A stretch of 29,288 nucleotides of DNA, taken from a virus. A program made the position numbers and the translations under genes. Where the stretch lies: positions 1 to 29,288 of IMG/VR virus record IMGVR_UViG_3300027971_000171. One strand, given 5' to 3'. Positions 7,491-15,080 of the stretch are shown here, piece by piece. The stretch's first letter is position 1. Every line of letters begins with the position of its first letter. The notes below the pieces were generated by a model. The model worked only from the letters and a program-made list of their open reading frames with translations. It was not told where the DNA came from and did no database searches.

Positions 7491-7523
7491 ATGTTCTTAG
7501 ATAAATACAATATCTAGGAACAT
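7491..7523 (+). promoter_or_regulatory. Late-type promoter inside a hairpin that hides the gp13 ribosome site
   Basis: ATGTTCTTAGATA (7491-7503) pairs with TATCTAGGAACAT (7511-7523) around a 7-nt loop: 13 consecutive pairs, one of them G-U. The late-type octamer GATAAATA occupies 7500-7507 and the ribosome site TAGGAA lies in the right arm, 2 nt before the ATG at 7526. RNA read through from the early operon would fold and hide the site. RNA starting just after the octamer would lack the left arm and leave it free. This is the known arrangement of T4 genes e and soc. Confidence 0.75.
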
Positions 7524-7525
7524 AT

Positions 7526-8323
7526 ATGTCAACATCACCAATAGCTAACCCACTATCAACTCCTTCTGGTTTAACACTAGATGAGTTAAAATCAGCATTA
7601 TTTAACAATGTAGCCTATCGTTTGGGCCAGGGTATCATTGACCTAGAGTTAGATCCTCAGCATTATGAAGCCGCATATAACTACGCTATTAAAGTTTATC
7701 GTCAAAGGGCACAAGCGGCAACTGAAGAAGCATACACATTAATGACGGTAGAGAAAAATGTAGATACATATACACTACCACAACAATTTATTAATGTAAG
7801 AAATATTTTTCGCAGGACAATTGGATTAGAAACAGGTCCAGGAGCTACGTCTTTTGATCCTTTCTCTAGCGCAATTTTAAACACGTACTTATTAAATTAT
7901 AATTATGCAGGTGGTATGGCAACATACGATTTTTATGCAGGTTATGTTAAACTGGCTGCACGTATGTTTGGTGGTTATGTAACTTATACTTTTAACCCTG
8001 TAACAAAAGTGTTACGAGTAGTGCGTGACTTCAAAGGTACCGGTGAACAGATATTGATTTGGGCTGACGTACAAAAGACCGAAGAAGTTTTATTACAAGA
8101 TCCGGGAGCAGGTGTATGGATTGGGGACTTTATCTTGGCTAATCTTAAATTAATTATTGGTGAAGCACGTGAGAAGTTTGGGACTATTGCTGGCCCGGGC
8201 GGAGGTACTAGCTTAAATGGTACGGCTATGAAGGCTGAGGGTAAAGCCGCAATGGAGCAATTGCTTGATGAATTAAAACGCTATGTGGATTACAGTCAAC
8301 CATTAACTTGGGTACAAGGTTAA
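7526..8323 (+). CDS. 13: Neck protein, gp13-like
   Basis: T4 gp13 binds the portal and, with gp14, closes the head after packaging. This 265-aa protein begins with a short proline-rich stretch (ANPLSTPSGLTLDEL) and then a helical core with YRLGQGIIDLELDPQHYEAA (residues 32-51), a pattern of gp13-type head-tail connectors. A YTLPQQF strand at about 79, VRNIFRRTIG and a strand-rich middle (GGYVTYTFNPVTKVLRVVRD) follow. The C-terminal helices (IIGEAREKFGTIAGPGGG, ALNGT-type MKAEGKAAMEQLLDELKR) end in SQPLTWVQG. The T4 protein is 309 aa. It stands alone between the early operon and a sigma70 promoter, away from gp14/gp15 on the other strand. It could instead be another connector, so confidence is moderate. 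Confidence 0.65.
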   Translation: MSTSPIANPLSTPSGLTLDELKSALFNNVAYRLGQGIIDLELDPQHYEAAYNYAIKVYRQRAQAATEEAYTLMTVEKNVDTYTLPQQFINVRNIFRRTIGLETGPGATSFDPFSSAILNTYLLNYNYAGGMATYDFYAGYVKLAARMFGGYVTYTFNPVTKVLRVVRDFKGTGEQILIWADVQKTEEVLLQDPGAGVWIGDFILANLKLIIGEAREKFGTIAGPGGGTSLNGTAMKAEGKAAMEQLLDELKRYVDYSQPLTWVQG

Positions 8324-8332
8324 CCTAATCTC

Positions 8333-8361
8333 TTTACTTTTTCATACTCTTGTAATATAAT
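8333..8361 (+). promoter_or_regulatory. Sigma70-type promoter for dNMP kinase
   Basis: TTTACT (8333-8338, four of six matches to TTGACA) is followed after 17 bp by a perfect TATAAT (8356-8361). Transcription near 8368 leaves a short leader with AGGAG (8375-8379), 7 nt before the ATG at 8387. It indicates early, host-type transcription independent of the late gp13 unit. Confidence 0.8.
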
Positions 8362-8386
8362 CACATTATGTTACAGGAGTTTTTTT

Positions 8387-9046
8387 ATGATTATTGGAAT
8401 CACAGGTCTAATCGGTTCGGGCAAAGACACAATTGCTGACTATCTTACAACGTATCATGGTTTTAAACGAATTAGTTTTGCGGCAAGTCTTAAAGATGCA
8501 GTAGCACATGTCTTTGGTTGGGAACGTGAGTTGCTAGAAGGCACTACAAAAACAAGTAGAGAGTGGCGAGAGCAAGTAGATGTTTGGTGGAGTAATCGTT
8601 TAGGTATGGAAATTACTCCTAGATGGGTGTTACAATATTGGGGTACTGAAGTTTGCCGCAAAGGCTTCCATGAAGATATTTGGGTAGCTAGTTTAGAACA
8701 TAAATTACTTTCAGCTAAAGATGATATTGTTATTACTGATTGTAGATTTCTCAACGAGGTCAATGCTATTAAAATGGCAGGCGGTACTACAATACGAGTT
8801 TTTAGGGGTGAAAACCCTGTATGGTACGAATCAGCAGTAGCATTCAACAAAGGTCCAAATGGCAATATGAATTGGGCCGTGAGTAGAAAAATGCTTGAAG
8901 ACAATAATGTTCATGCAAGTGAATACTCAAGTGTTGGAATTGATTACGACTATTATGTAGACAATAACGGTACTATCGATGAGTTACACAATACTATTCA
9001 ACGTATTATTAATAATCAATCTCAAGGTCACCACGCTTCCAGTTAA
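8387..9046 (+). CDS. 1: Deoxynucleoside monophosphate kinase (T4 gp1-like)
   Basis: The 219-aa protein phosphorylates dNMPs to dNDPs for DNA replication. The Walker A P-loop GLIGSGKDT lies at residues 7-15, followed by ADYLTTYHGF and KRISFAASLKDAVAHVFGWE, which match the T4 gp1 family, including the YWGTEVCR and DCRFLNEV blocks (the latter a Walker B/lid region near residues 118-128). The length is near the 241 aa of T4 gp1. It pairs functionally with MazG upstream: MazG yields dNMPs and this enzyme recharges them. It has its own sigma70 promoter and an AGGAG site. Its last 38 bp overlap the opposing HNH-like gene. Confidence 0.9.
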   Translation: MIIGITGLIGSGKDTIADYLTTYHGFKRISFAASLKDAVAHVFGWERELLEGTTKTSREWREQVDVWWSNRLGMEITPRWVLQYWGTEVCRKGFHEDIWVASLEHKLLSAKDDIVITDCRFLNEVNAIKMAGGTTIRVFRGENPVWYESAVAFNKGPNGNMNWAVSRKMLEDNNVHASEYSSVGIDYDYYVDNNGTIDELHNTIQRIINNQSQGHHASS

Positions 9047-9356
9047 CTTCTTTTTTCTTAATTACCTCTACGCAATTTAAACATATACTGCGTAGGTTGG
9101 TGTGTAACGTATTTTCTAATTTGCCATCAATGTGAAATACTGTTATTTGACTAGGGAATAAACTTTTAAAACCACATAAGTCACATGTGGTTTTTTTCTT
9201 GTAGCCATTATTAGCCCAAGTTGATTTTCTAGGCTTTAGACTATTCTTTTTCCTACCGCATTCATCACATATACTCCTATAGTGAGTTATGCCATTACGT
9301 TTGTAATTAACGGCACACACGTTTTTATTGCATGAGTTGCAGATAGGTCTAGTCAT
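9009..9356 (-). CDS. HNH-like zinc-binding protein
   Basis: The 115-aa protein has three paired-cysteine sites: C6/C9, C30/C33 and C58/C61. An HNH-like C-terminus follows: HIDG (75-78), then Asn82, Asn87 and C92/C95. This matches the HNH endonuclease layout of a zinc ribbon followed by H...N...N/H. Such proteins occur as free-standing homing or DNA-processing nucleases in T4-like phages. The usual double His (DHI/DHxxP) is replaced by FHIDG, so cutting activity is uncertain. It points against its neighbours and overlaps the dNMP kinase end by 38 bp, as for an inserted mobile gene. A late-type octamer lies 4 nt before its ATG with no ribosome site. Confidence 0.7.
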   Translation of the reverse strand: MTRPICNSCNKNVCAVNYKRNGITHYRSICDECGRKKNSLKPRKSTWANNGYKKKTTCDLCGFKSLFPSQITVFHIDGKLENTLHTNLRSICLNCVEVIKKKEVNWKRGDLEIDY

Positions 9357-9360
9357 AAAC

Positions 9361-9368
9361 TATTTATT
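9361..9368 (-). promoter_or_regulatory. Late-type motif AATAAATA 4 nt before the HNH-like gene
   Basis: The minus strand reads GCAATAAATAGTTT directly before the ATG at 9356. The spacing matches the motifs at 15069 and 15880 and would start RNA at about the start codon. AT-rich sequence makes chance occurrence possible, so confidence is low. Confidence 0.35.
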
Positions 9369-9386
9369 GCTATAACCTTCGAAGGC

Positions 9387-9415
9387 ACGGTAATACCGTC
9401 TTTTTTATTTTTTTT
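9387..9415 (+). terminator. Probable rho-independent terminator before the sheath gene
   Basis: ACGGT (9387-9391) and ACCGT (9395-9399) form a short stem with an AAT loop, followed by C and then TTTTTTATTTTTTTT (9401-9415). The stem is only 5 bp but the T-run is long. It would stop transcripts coming through dNMP kinase before the late sheath promoter. Confidence 0.6.
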
Positions 9416-9423
9416 AATAAATA
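9416..9423 (+). promoter_or_regulatory. Late-type promoter motif for tail sheath
   Basis: AATAAATA lies right after the terminator T-run, 55 nt before the sheath ATG. The leader holds a small hairpin (AGGTT 9437-9441 / AACCT 9445-9449) and an AAGGA ribosome site (9465-9469). Confidence 0.5.
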
Positions 9424-9478
9424 ATAGTATGCATTCAGGTTGTAAACCTCATAATCTTACATAAAAGGAAAAAATAAA

Positions 9479-12400
9479 ATGGCATTAACATCACCAGGCG
9501 TAGAAGTAACGATTATTGACCAAAGTCAATATCTTCCAGCCGCAACAAGTTCAGTTCCGCTAGTAATCATTGCAACAGCACAGAACAAATCTAATCCTTC
9601 TGGTACTGGCGTAGCGCCAGGTACTACATTAGCTAATGCAGGCAAATTATATTTAGCATCAAGTCAAAAAGATTTAGTGGATACTTATGGTACACCATTC
9701 TTCTATACGACTACAAATGGTACACCAATTCAAGGTTATGAATTAAACGAATATGGTTTATTAGCCGCATACAGCGCATTGGGCGCTTCAAATCGTTGCT
9801 ATGTACTACGTGCTGATATCGATTTAGCAAGTTTAGTTGGTACAACAAGTCGTCCAAGTGGCGCACCTGATAACGGAACATACTGGTTAGATACCACATC
9901 TAGTACATGGGGTATATACGAGTTCAATGCTTCTACTGGTCAATTCGAATTATACACTCCTATTGTTATCAGTGATTCGGCTCAATTGTCAGGCCAAGTA
10001 CCTTCAAATTCTATTGGTAATATCGGAGATTATGCAGTAAATGCAATACCTATTCCATTCAGTGCACCAAATGTATATGGTCAATATTTTTACAAAACCT
10101 CAGATAATGTTTGGGTAACAGTTGGTTCTACTGATTGGTGTAACGATTGGCCTGCAATTCAGGGCACAACATCAAATCCTACATTAACAGCGGGTAATAC
10201 AATTACAATAAGTGTTAATGGTAACTTTTCATTTACCGTAGCAGTTCCTGCAGGTCCTAATAATACTGTAGCCGGTCTTGCAACTGCAATTAATAACTTA
10301 GGATATACATATGTTAGCGCAGAGGCTATTTCAGGTAAGCTAGTTATATATTCTTCACAGCCAGCACCCGCAAATACTAATAGACCTTATCTAAGAGTTG
10401 TTAGTGGTACAGGTACATTATTAGGTGATTTAGGATTAACAGCTGGTTATTATTATCAGCCGGTTCTAGCATTTGGTACAGCGGCACAAATGCCATTATG
10501 GAGTGCAAGTCAATCACAGCCAGCACCAACTGGTTCAGTATGGATTAAAGTTGGAAGTTCTGGTAACGGTTTAGTTCCAGTTGTATCAGAATATTCATCG
10601 TTAACACAGTCATGGACAGCATTATCAACTTCTTTGGCTACTGCTGATTGGACAGTTGATGTTACCTTAGATGCAACAGGTGGACAAGCAATCCCAGCAG
10701 GCTCTGTCTATGCACAATATGGCTTTGATGGTGGTTTCAATCAAGGACCTGTGTATTTATGGGAACGTTTAGCTACAGGTCCTACAGTAATCACAGGCAC
10801 AACTACAGATTGGACATTATCTGGCCTTGTTGAAAGTCCAACTACAATGGGAATCAAAGTAAGTATACCAGGTTCGTCTTCACTTAGTAACTATTACAAC
10901 ATGACTATCCAAAATGGTATGACACCTACACAGTTTGTAACGTCATGGGCGGCGGCAGGTGCCCCTTATACTACATGTGCAGTTACAACTGACGGTGGAA
11001 TTCAAATAACACACACTGCTGGCGGTGAGATTTTATTATTTGACCAAATTTTAACTGGTGTAAATCAAGGTATACCTAGCGGTGTATTATCACAGATTGG
11101 TATTGTAAAGGGTACAACAACTGGAGTAAAATATGGTGTTTCACGTGAACAAAGTTTCTCAATTACTCCAGATAGTACTAGTGGTACAGGCGATAATGCT
11201 GTTATTACTATAGCTCCAATATATGGTAAATATAACTTAATTGGCACCGGTGTATCTGTTGGTGGTACAGGTTATGCAGTTGGTGACACACTAACATTCT
11301 TAGGTACTCAATTGGGTGGAACAAGTCCTGCAAATGATTTAGTATGTGTTGTTACTGCTGTAACAGGTGGTGTTATTGATGCAGTTACATATGTGAGCGG
11401 AAATCCTTTACCGCAACAATATGCAACACAATTAAGCAATTGGGTTCCGTTAACATATACTGCTAACGAAGGTGCTCCAGTAGCATTACCAACAGATAAA
11501 ACAAACTGGTTCTATTCAGTTGTTGACGAAGTTGATATCATGGTTAACTACAATGGAGCCTGGAAAGGTTATCGTAACTTAAATTACGATAGTTCAGGTT
11601 TCCCATCAGCTACCGGTAGTAACACCACTGATCCAAATGGTCCTATTGTTTCTCCATCTGAGCCAACTACACAAAGTGATGGTACAGATTTAGCATATGG
11701 TGATATTTGGATTGACACAAGCGATATAGAATTATATCCATTAATCAATCGTTGGCAATCAGTGAGCGGCTCAAATACATGGGTAAGACTAGATAATTCT
11801 GCATCAAATAGTTCTGCAGGTGTATTATTTGCTGATGCACGTTGGGGTACTTCAGGAAATATCAACCCAGTTGATGATCCTATCCCAACAATCACTAGCA
11901 TGTTGACAAGTAACTATGTTGACTTAGACGCACCGGAAACAAGTCTATATCCAAATGGTGTATTATTGTTTAATACACGCCGTTCAGGATATGTTGTAAA
12001 ACAATTTACAACAAATTATTTCACAAGTGCTAACTATCCTAGTGCAGGTACATATAACCCGGCTGCACCAACTAACATTAATAACTTACCAGAGTTCAGT
12101 TATACGTGGGTAACAGTAAGCGGTAATCAAACAGACGGTGCACCTTGGATGGGTAGATATGCTCAACGTAACATGGTTGTTCAATCATTAAGTAGTGTTG
12201 TTGATACGAATACAGATATTCGTGACGAAGACAATTTCTTTAACTTGATTGCATGTCCATATTATGAAGAACTACAACCTAACATGGTTGTTCTAAATGC
12301 AGACCGTGGTGATACAGGTTATATTCTTGGTGATACCCCAATGGGATTAAGAGCAAATGCAACAGCAATTCAAGCATGGGCTACTAACGCCGCAGGCGCT

Positions 12401-13093
12401 CCAAGAACTGATGAAGAAGGTTGTGTAACACGTAATACTTACTTGGGTCTATTCTATCCAAGTGGATTGACTACTGACTTACAAGGTAACTTGGTTGCAG
12501 TACCCCCAAGTCACATGATGTTGCGTACATTCTTAAGAAATGACAATATCAGTTATCCATGGTTAGCGGCTGCAGGTACACGCCGTGGTATTATTGATAA
12601 CGCTACAAATATTGGTTACTTAGATAGAACAACAGGTGATTTCATCACTACTAAGACTAATATTGGCATACGTGATACATTGTATGTTAACTTTATTAAT
12701 CCATTAGTGTTCTTCACTGGTGTTGGATTACTAAACTTTGGTAACAAAACAAGTTACAATTCATCAAGTGCATTAGATAGAACTAACGTTGCACGACTAA
12801 TTGCTTATGTACGTAGACAATTAACATTGGCAGCAAGACCGTTCATATTTGAACCTAACGATGCATTGACACGTAATCAAATTGCAGGTGTCGTTCAAAC
12901 ATTGATGGTAGATTTAGTTGCTAAACGTGGTATCTATGACTATCTAGTTGTATGTGATGAAAGTAATAATACACCAGCCAGAATCGACAGAAATGAATTA
13001 TGGATTGACGTTGCACTTGAACCAGTTAAGGCAGCAGAATTCATCTACATTCCAGTTAGAGTTCTAAACACAGGTGAGATAGCATCATTATAA
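9479..13093 (+). CDS. 18: Contractile tail sheath protein, gp18-like, greatly enlarged
   Basis: The sheath surrounds the tail tube and contracts to drive it into the host. The N-terminus (TSPGVEVTIIDQSQY, PLVIIATAQNKSNPSGT) is the standard T4-type sheath start. The C-terminus (residues about 960-1204) contains RTDEEGCVTRNTYLGLFYPS, LVFFTGVGLLNFGN, VARLIAYVRRQLTLAARPFI, FEPND and RIDRNELWIDVALEPVKAAE. These are sheath core elements that bind neighbours and tube. At 1204 aa it is nearly twice T4 gp18 (659 aa). The extra residues lie between, about 120-800, and are Gly/Thr/Ser-rich strands with repeated YWLDTTS, VWIKVGS and DIWIDTSDIE motifs. These are probably outward-facing domains. Its start is supported by AAGGA at 9465-9469. 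Confidence 0.95.
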   Translation: MALTSPGVEVTIIDQSQYLPAATSSVPLVIIATAQNKSNPSGTGVAPGTTLANAGKLYLASSQKDLVDTYGTPFFYTTTNGTPIQGYELNEYGLLAAYSALGASNRCYVLRADIDLASLVGTTSRPSGAPDNGTYWLDTTSSTWGIYEFNASTGQFELYTPIVISDSAQLSGQVPSNSIGNIGDYAVNAIPIPFSAPNVYGQYFYKTSDNVWVTVGSTDWCNDWPAIQGTTSNPTLTAGNTITISVNGNFSFTVAVPAGPNNTVAGLATAINNLGYTYVSAEAISGKLVIYSSQPAPANTNRPYLRVVSGTGTLLGDLGLTAGYYYQPVLAFGTAAQMPLWSASQSQPAPTGSVWIKVGSSGNGLVPVVSEYSSLTQSWTALSTSLATADWTVDVTLDATGGQAIPAGSVYAQYGFDGGFNQGPVYLWERLATGPTVITGTTTDWTLSGLVESPTTMGIKVSIPGSSSLSNYYNMTIQNGMTPTQFVTSWAAAGAPYTTCAVTTDGGIQITHTAGGEILLFDQILTGVNQGIPSGVLSQIGIVKGTTTGVKYGVSREQSFSITPDSTSGTGDNAVITIAPIYGKYNLIGTGVSVGGTGYAVGDTLTFLGTQLGGTSPANDLVCVVTAVTGGVIDAVTYVSGNPLPQQYATQLSNWVPLTYTANEGAPVALPTDKTNWFYSVVDEVDIMVNYNGAWKGYRNLNYDSSGFPSATGSNTTDPNGPIVSPSEPTTQSDGTDLAYGDIWIDTSDIELYPLINRWQSVSGSNTWVRLDNSASNSSAGVLFADARWGTSGNINPVDDPIPTITSMLTSNYVDLDAPETSLYPNGVLLFNTRRSGYVVKQFTTNYFTSANYPSAGTYNPAAPTNINNLPEFSYTWVTVSGNQTDGAPWMGRYAQRNMVVQSLSSVVDTNTDIRDEDNFFNLIACPYYEELQPNMVVLNADRGDTGYILGDTPMGLRANATAIQAWATNAAGAPRTDEEGCVTRNTYLGLFYPSGLTTDLQGNLVAVPPSHMMLRTFLRNDNISYPWLAAAGTRRGIIDNATNIGYLDRTTGDFITTKTNIGIRDTLYVNFINPLVFFTGVGLLNFGNKTSYNSSSALDRTNVARLIAYVRRQLTLAARPFIFEPNDALTRNQIAGVVQTLMVDLVAKRGIYDYLVVCDESNNTPARIDRNELWIDVALEPVKAAEFIYIPVRVLNTGEIASL

Positions 13094-13129
13094 TAAACTA
13101 AGATGACCCCGAAAGGGGTTGTCTGTTTA
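13094..13129 (+). terminator. Stable intergenic hairpin between sheath and tube genes (no clear T-run)
   Basis: ACCCC (13106-13110) pairs with GGGGT (13115-13119) around a GAAA loop. The stem can extend outward by further pairs (GU/UG, AGA/TCT, then TAAAC/GTTTA after a 2-nt bulge) to 13094-13129. The hairpin is not followed by a T-run. It could be a weak terminator, or an RNA-stability or processing element that keeps tube mRNA in excess. Confidence 0.5.
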
Positions 13130-13135
13130 GAATAA

Positions 13136-13143
13136 GATAAATA
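13136..13143 (+). promoter_or_regulatory. Late-type promoter motif for tail tube
   Basis: GATAAATA lies 22 nt before the tube ATG, with an AGGAG site (13152-13156) in between. It directly follows the sheath-tube hairpin, so tube transcription can restart independently. Confidence 0.65.
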
Positions 13144-13165
13144 AGATTAACAGGAGATATATAAA

Positions 13166-13798
13166 ATGGCAACAGCCTCACAATCATTGTACAACATGAC
13201 AGTAGCATCTGATAACGCCGGCGGCAATCAGGGCTTATTAATGCCCAAACTACAATTCAGATTTAGAGTTAACTTTTTGAATTTTGGTACAGGCGGTGCA
13301 ACATTAGAATTGACTAAACAAGTTATTGATTGTTCAAGACCACAAGTACAGTTTCAAGAAATTACATTACCAATTTACAACTCAACAATGTATTTGGCAG
13401 GTAAAGCACAATGGCAAACAATGTCTATCAACATTCGTGATGATGCATCTGGTTCCGTATCTAAGTTGGTTGGTCAACAATTACAGAAACAAATGGACTT
13501 TGTTGAGCAAGCATCTGCGGCAACTGGTCAAGATTATAAGTTTGAAACAAACATTGAAATCTTAGACGGTGGTAACGGAACAGCGGCACCAGTAGTTCTT
13601 GAAACTTGGGAATTATATGGTTGCTTTGTACAAACAGCTAACTATAACACATTAAACTATGGTACTAACGAAGTAGTTACAATTTCATTGACCTTACGTT
13701 TCGATAACGCAATTCAATCACCAATTGGATCAGGCGTTGGCGCAACTATTGGTAGAACAGTTGGATCAATTGCTACTGGTATTGGTAGTTCCATCTAA
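13166..13798 (+). CDS. 19: Major tail tube protein, gp19-like
   Basis: The tube forms the channel for DNA inside the sheath. The 210-aa protein (T4 gp19 is 163 aa) has MPKLQFRFRVNFLNFG at residues 27-42, a typical first strand of tube proteins. CSRPQVQFQEITLPIYNSTM follows, then the WQTMSINIRDDASGSVSKLV strand pattern and KFETNIEILDGG. A C-terminal beta segment (ETWELYGCFVQTANYNTLNY, TISLTLRFDNAI) ends in a Gly/Ile/Ser tail. It lies right after the sheath, as 18-19 in T4, with AGGAG 9 nt before the ATG. The assignment is secure from order and pattern. Confidence 0.92.
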   Translation: MATASQSLYNMTVASDNAGGNQGLLMPKLQFRFRVNFLNFGTGGATLELTKQVIDCSRPQVQFQEITLPIYNSTMYLAGKAQWQTMSINIRDDASGSVSKLVGQQLQKQMDFVEQASAATGQDYKFETNIEILDGGNGTAAPVVLETWELYGCFVQTANYNTLNYGTNEVVTISLTLRFDNAIQSPIGSGVGATIGRTVGSIATGIGSSI

Positions 13799-13821
13799 TG
13801 AATAATTAGAGGAATTAATCC

Positions 13822-15066
13822 ATGTCTGGATTTTTTCAAAATTTACTAAAAGACGCTGCCGGAACATTTTTCGGCAGCGATTACCTTCGTGATTATACTC
13901 ACGCAAGTAAAACTTTTAGAACCAATGGATATCAGTACGCACCAAAGTTCAAATATCTATTTCATGTTTATTTTGACATAAACACTCAAGCATATAATCA
14001 AAACGTAAACACTAACACAAACTTTGGTTTGGCTGTAAAAACAGCTAAACTACCTAGTTTTACTTTTGATACTGCTCAATTAAATCAATATAATCGTAAA
14101 AGAATTATTCAAACTAAAATCAAATACGATCCTGTTAACATAACTTTTCATGATGATAATGGTACTGCTACAGGCACTCCTACTGCTGGTGGTGCAATAA
14201 GAAGTTTATGGAAAGCATATTATAATTATTATTACGCAGATGGCAACAATGCACAAGTAATCTTTGCTGGTGCAAGAGGTGGAAAAAATCCAAATGTAGG
14301 TGGACCAGCAGGTCAAGGCGGTACAGCCGCATCAGCTAATAGTGCAACATACAATAGTAGAAATCAATATCAACCTAGTATAACAGGTAATTCAACTTGG
14401 GGATATATAGGTGATACAAATGTACCAAGTGATTCAGGTGGACAAAAGATTCCTTTCTTTAAAAATATTACTGTGTTTGGTTTTAATCAACACAACTTTG
14501 TTGCCTACACTCTTATAAATCCTATTATCACTAGTTTTAGCCATGACACATATGACTATTCACAAGCTAGTGGCATAATGGAAAACCAAATGACATTAGA
14601 GTATGAGACAGTAGTATACAATGAAGGCTCATTGAGCGGTACTACTCCGAGTGATATTGTTACTGGATTTGGTTTAGATGCAAACTACGACAGAACATTA
14701 AGTCCTATTGCAAGACCAGGTAGTCAGCAAACAATTTTAGGTCAGGGTGGTTTAGTAGACGGAGCTAGCGGTGTGTTGAATAATTTAGCCAATGGTAATA
14801 TTTTAGGTGCAGTACAAGCGGCTGGCACAACCTATAACACATTTAAAAATACAAACCTAAAACAACTTGCAAAAAGCGAACTTACAGCAGGTATTATAAA
14901 TGCAGTACAACAAACACCAAATAGAAATCTAAATGTTTCTACTCCTATATTTGGTGCTACGCCTACCAATGCAGGTACATTTAATGCACCAATAAAAGCG
15001 CAAGCATCCCCACAACAATTATCAAGTACTCCATATGCAGGTAAATCAAATACTGGTCCAAACTAA
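13822..15066 (+). CDS. Tail tube-like virion protein (possible gp54/gp48-type tube initiator)
   Basis: The N-terminal half (residues about 40-280) repeats the tube-protein plan: FKYLFHVYFDINTQ, VKTAKLPSFTF, NRKRIIQTKIKYDPVNITFH, then a Gly/Ala/Asn-rich insert (about 155-195). Later strands (NITVFGFNQHNFVAYTLINP, MTLEYETVVYNEG) match the end of tube domains. The C-terminal 120 residues are Ala/Gly/Asn/Thr-rich and low in structure. At 414 aa it is larger than T4 gp54 (320 aa). T4 baseplates use two tube-fold proteins (gp48, gp54) to start tube growth, and this gene follows gp19 directly. Orthology to either is not proven. It has AGAGGA before the ATG at 13822. It could also be a neck or tail-completion protein. 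Confidence 0.6.
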   Translation: MSGFFQNLLKDAAGTFFGSDYLRDYTHASKTFRTNGYQYAPKFKYLFHVYFDINTQAYNQNVNTNTNFGLAVKTAKLPSFTFDTAQLNQYNRKRIIQTKIKYDPVNITFHDDNGTATGTPTAGGAIRSLWKAYYNYYYADGNNAQVIFAGARGGKNPNVGGPAGQGGTAASANSATYNSRNQYQPSITGNSTWGYIGDTNVPSDSGGQKIPFFKNITVFGFNQHNFVAYTLINPIITSFSHDTYDYSQASGIMENQMTLEYETVVYNEGSLSGTTPSDIVTGFGLDANYDRTLSPIARPGSQQTILGQGGLVDGASGVLNNLANGNILGAVQAAGTTYNTFKNTNLKQLAKSELTAGIINAVQQTPNRNLNVSTPIFGATPTNAGTFNAPIKAQASPQQLSSTPYAGKSNTGPN

Positions 15067-15068
15067 TA

Positions 15069-15076
15069 GATAAATA
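15069..15076 (+). promoter_or_regulatory. Late-type motif GATAAATA 4 nt before the 15081 gene
   Basis: The octamer ends 4 nt before the ATG at 15081 and overlaps the end of the previous gene's 3' region. There is no Shine-Dalgarno in the gap, so an RNA from here would be nearly leaderless. Confidence 0.5.
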
Positions 15077-15080
15077 ATGT

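Noticed and set aside
9371-9385. CCTTCGAAGG palindrome as an operator or attachment site
   Set aside because: It is short, occurs once, and no integrase or tRNA is present; nothing supports a special role.
13326-13565. 79-aa frame inside the tube gene
   Set aside because: It is out of frame with the secure gp19-like gene, has no ribosome site and a Lys/Gln-rich random composition.
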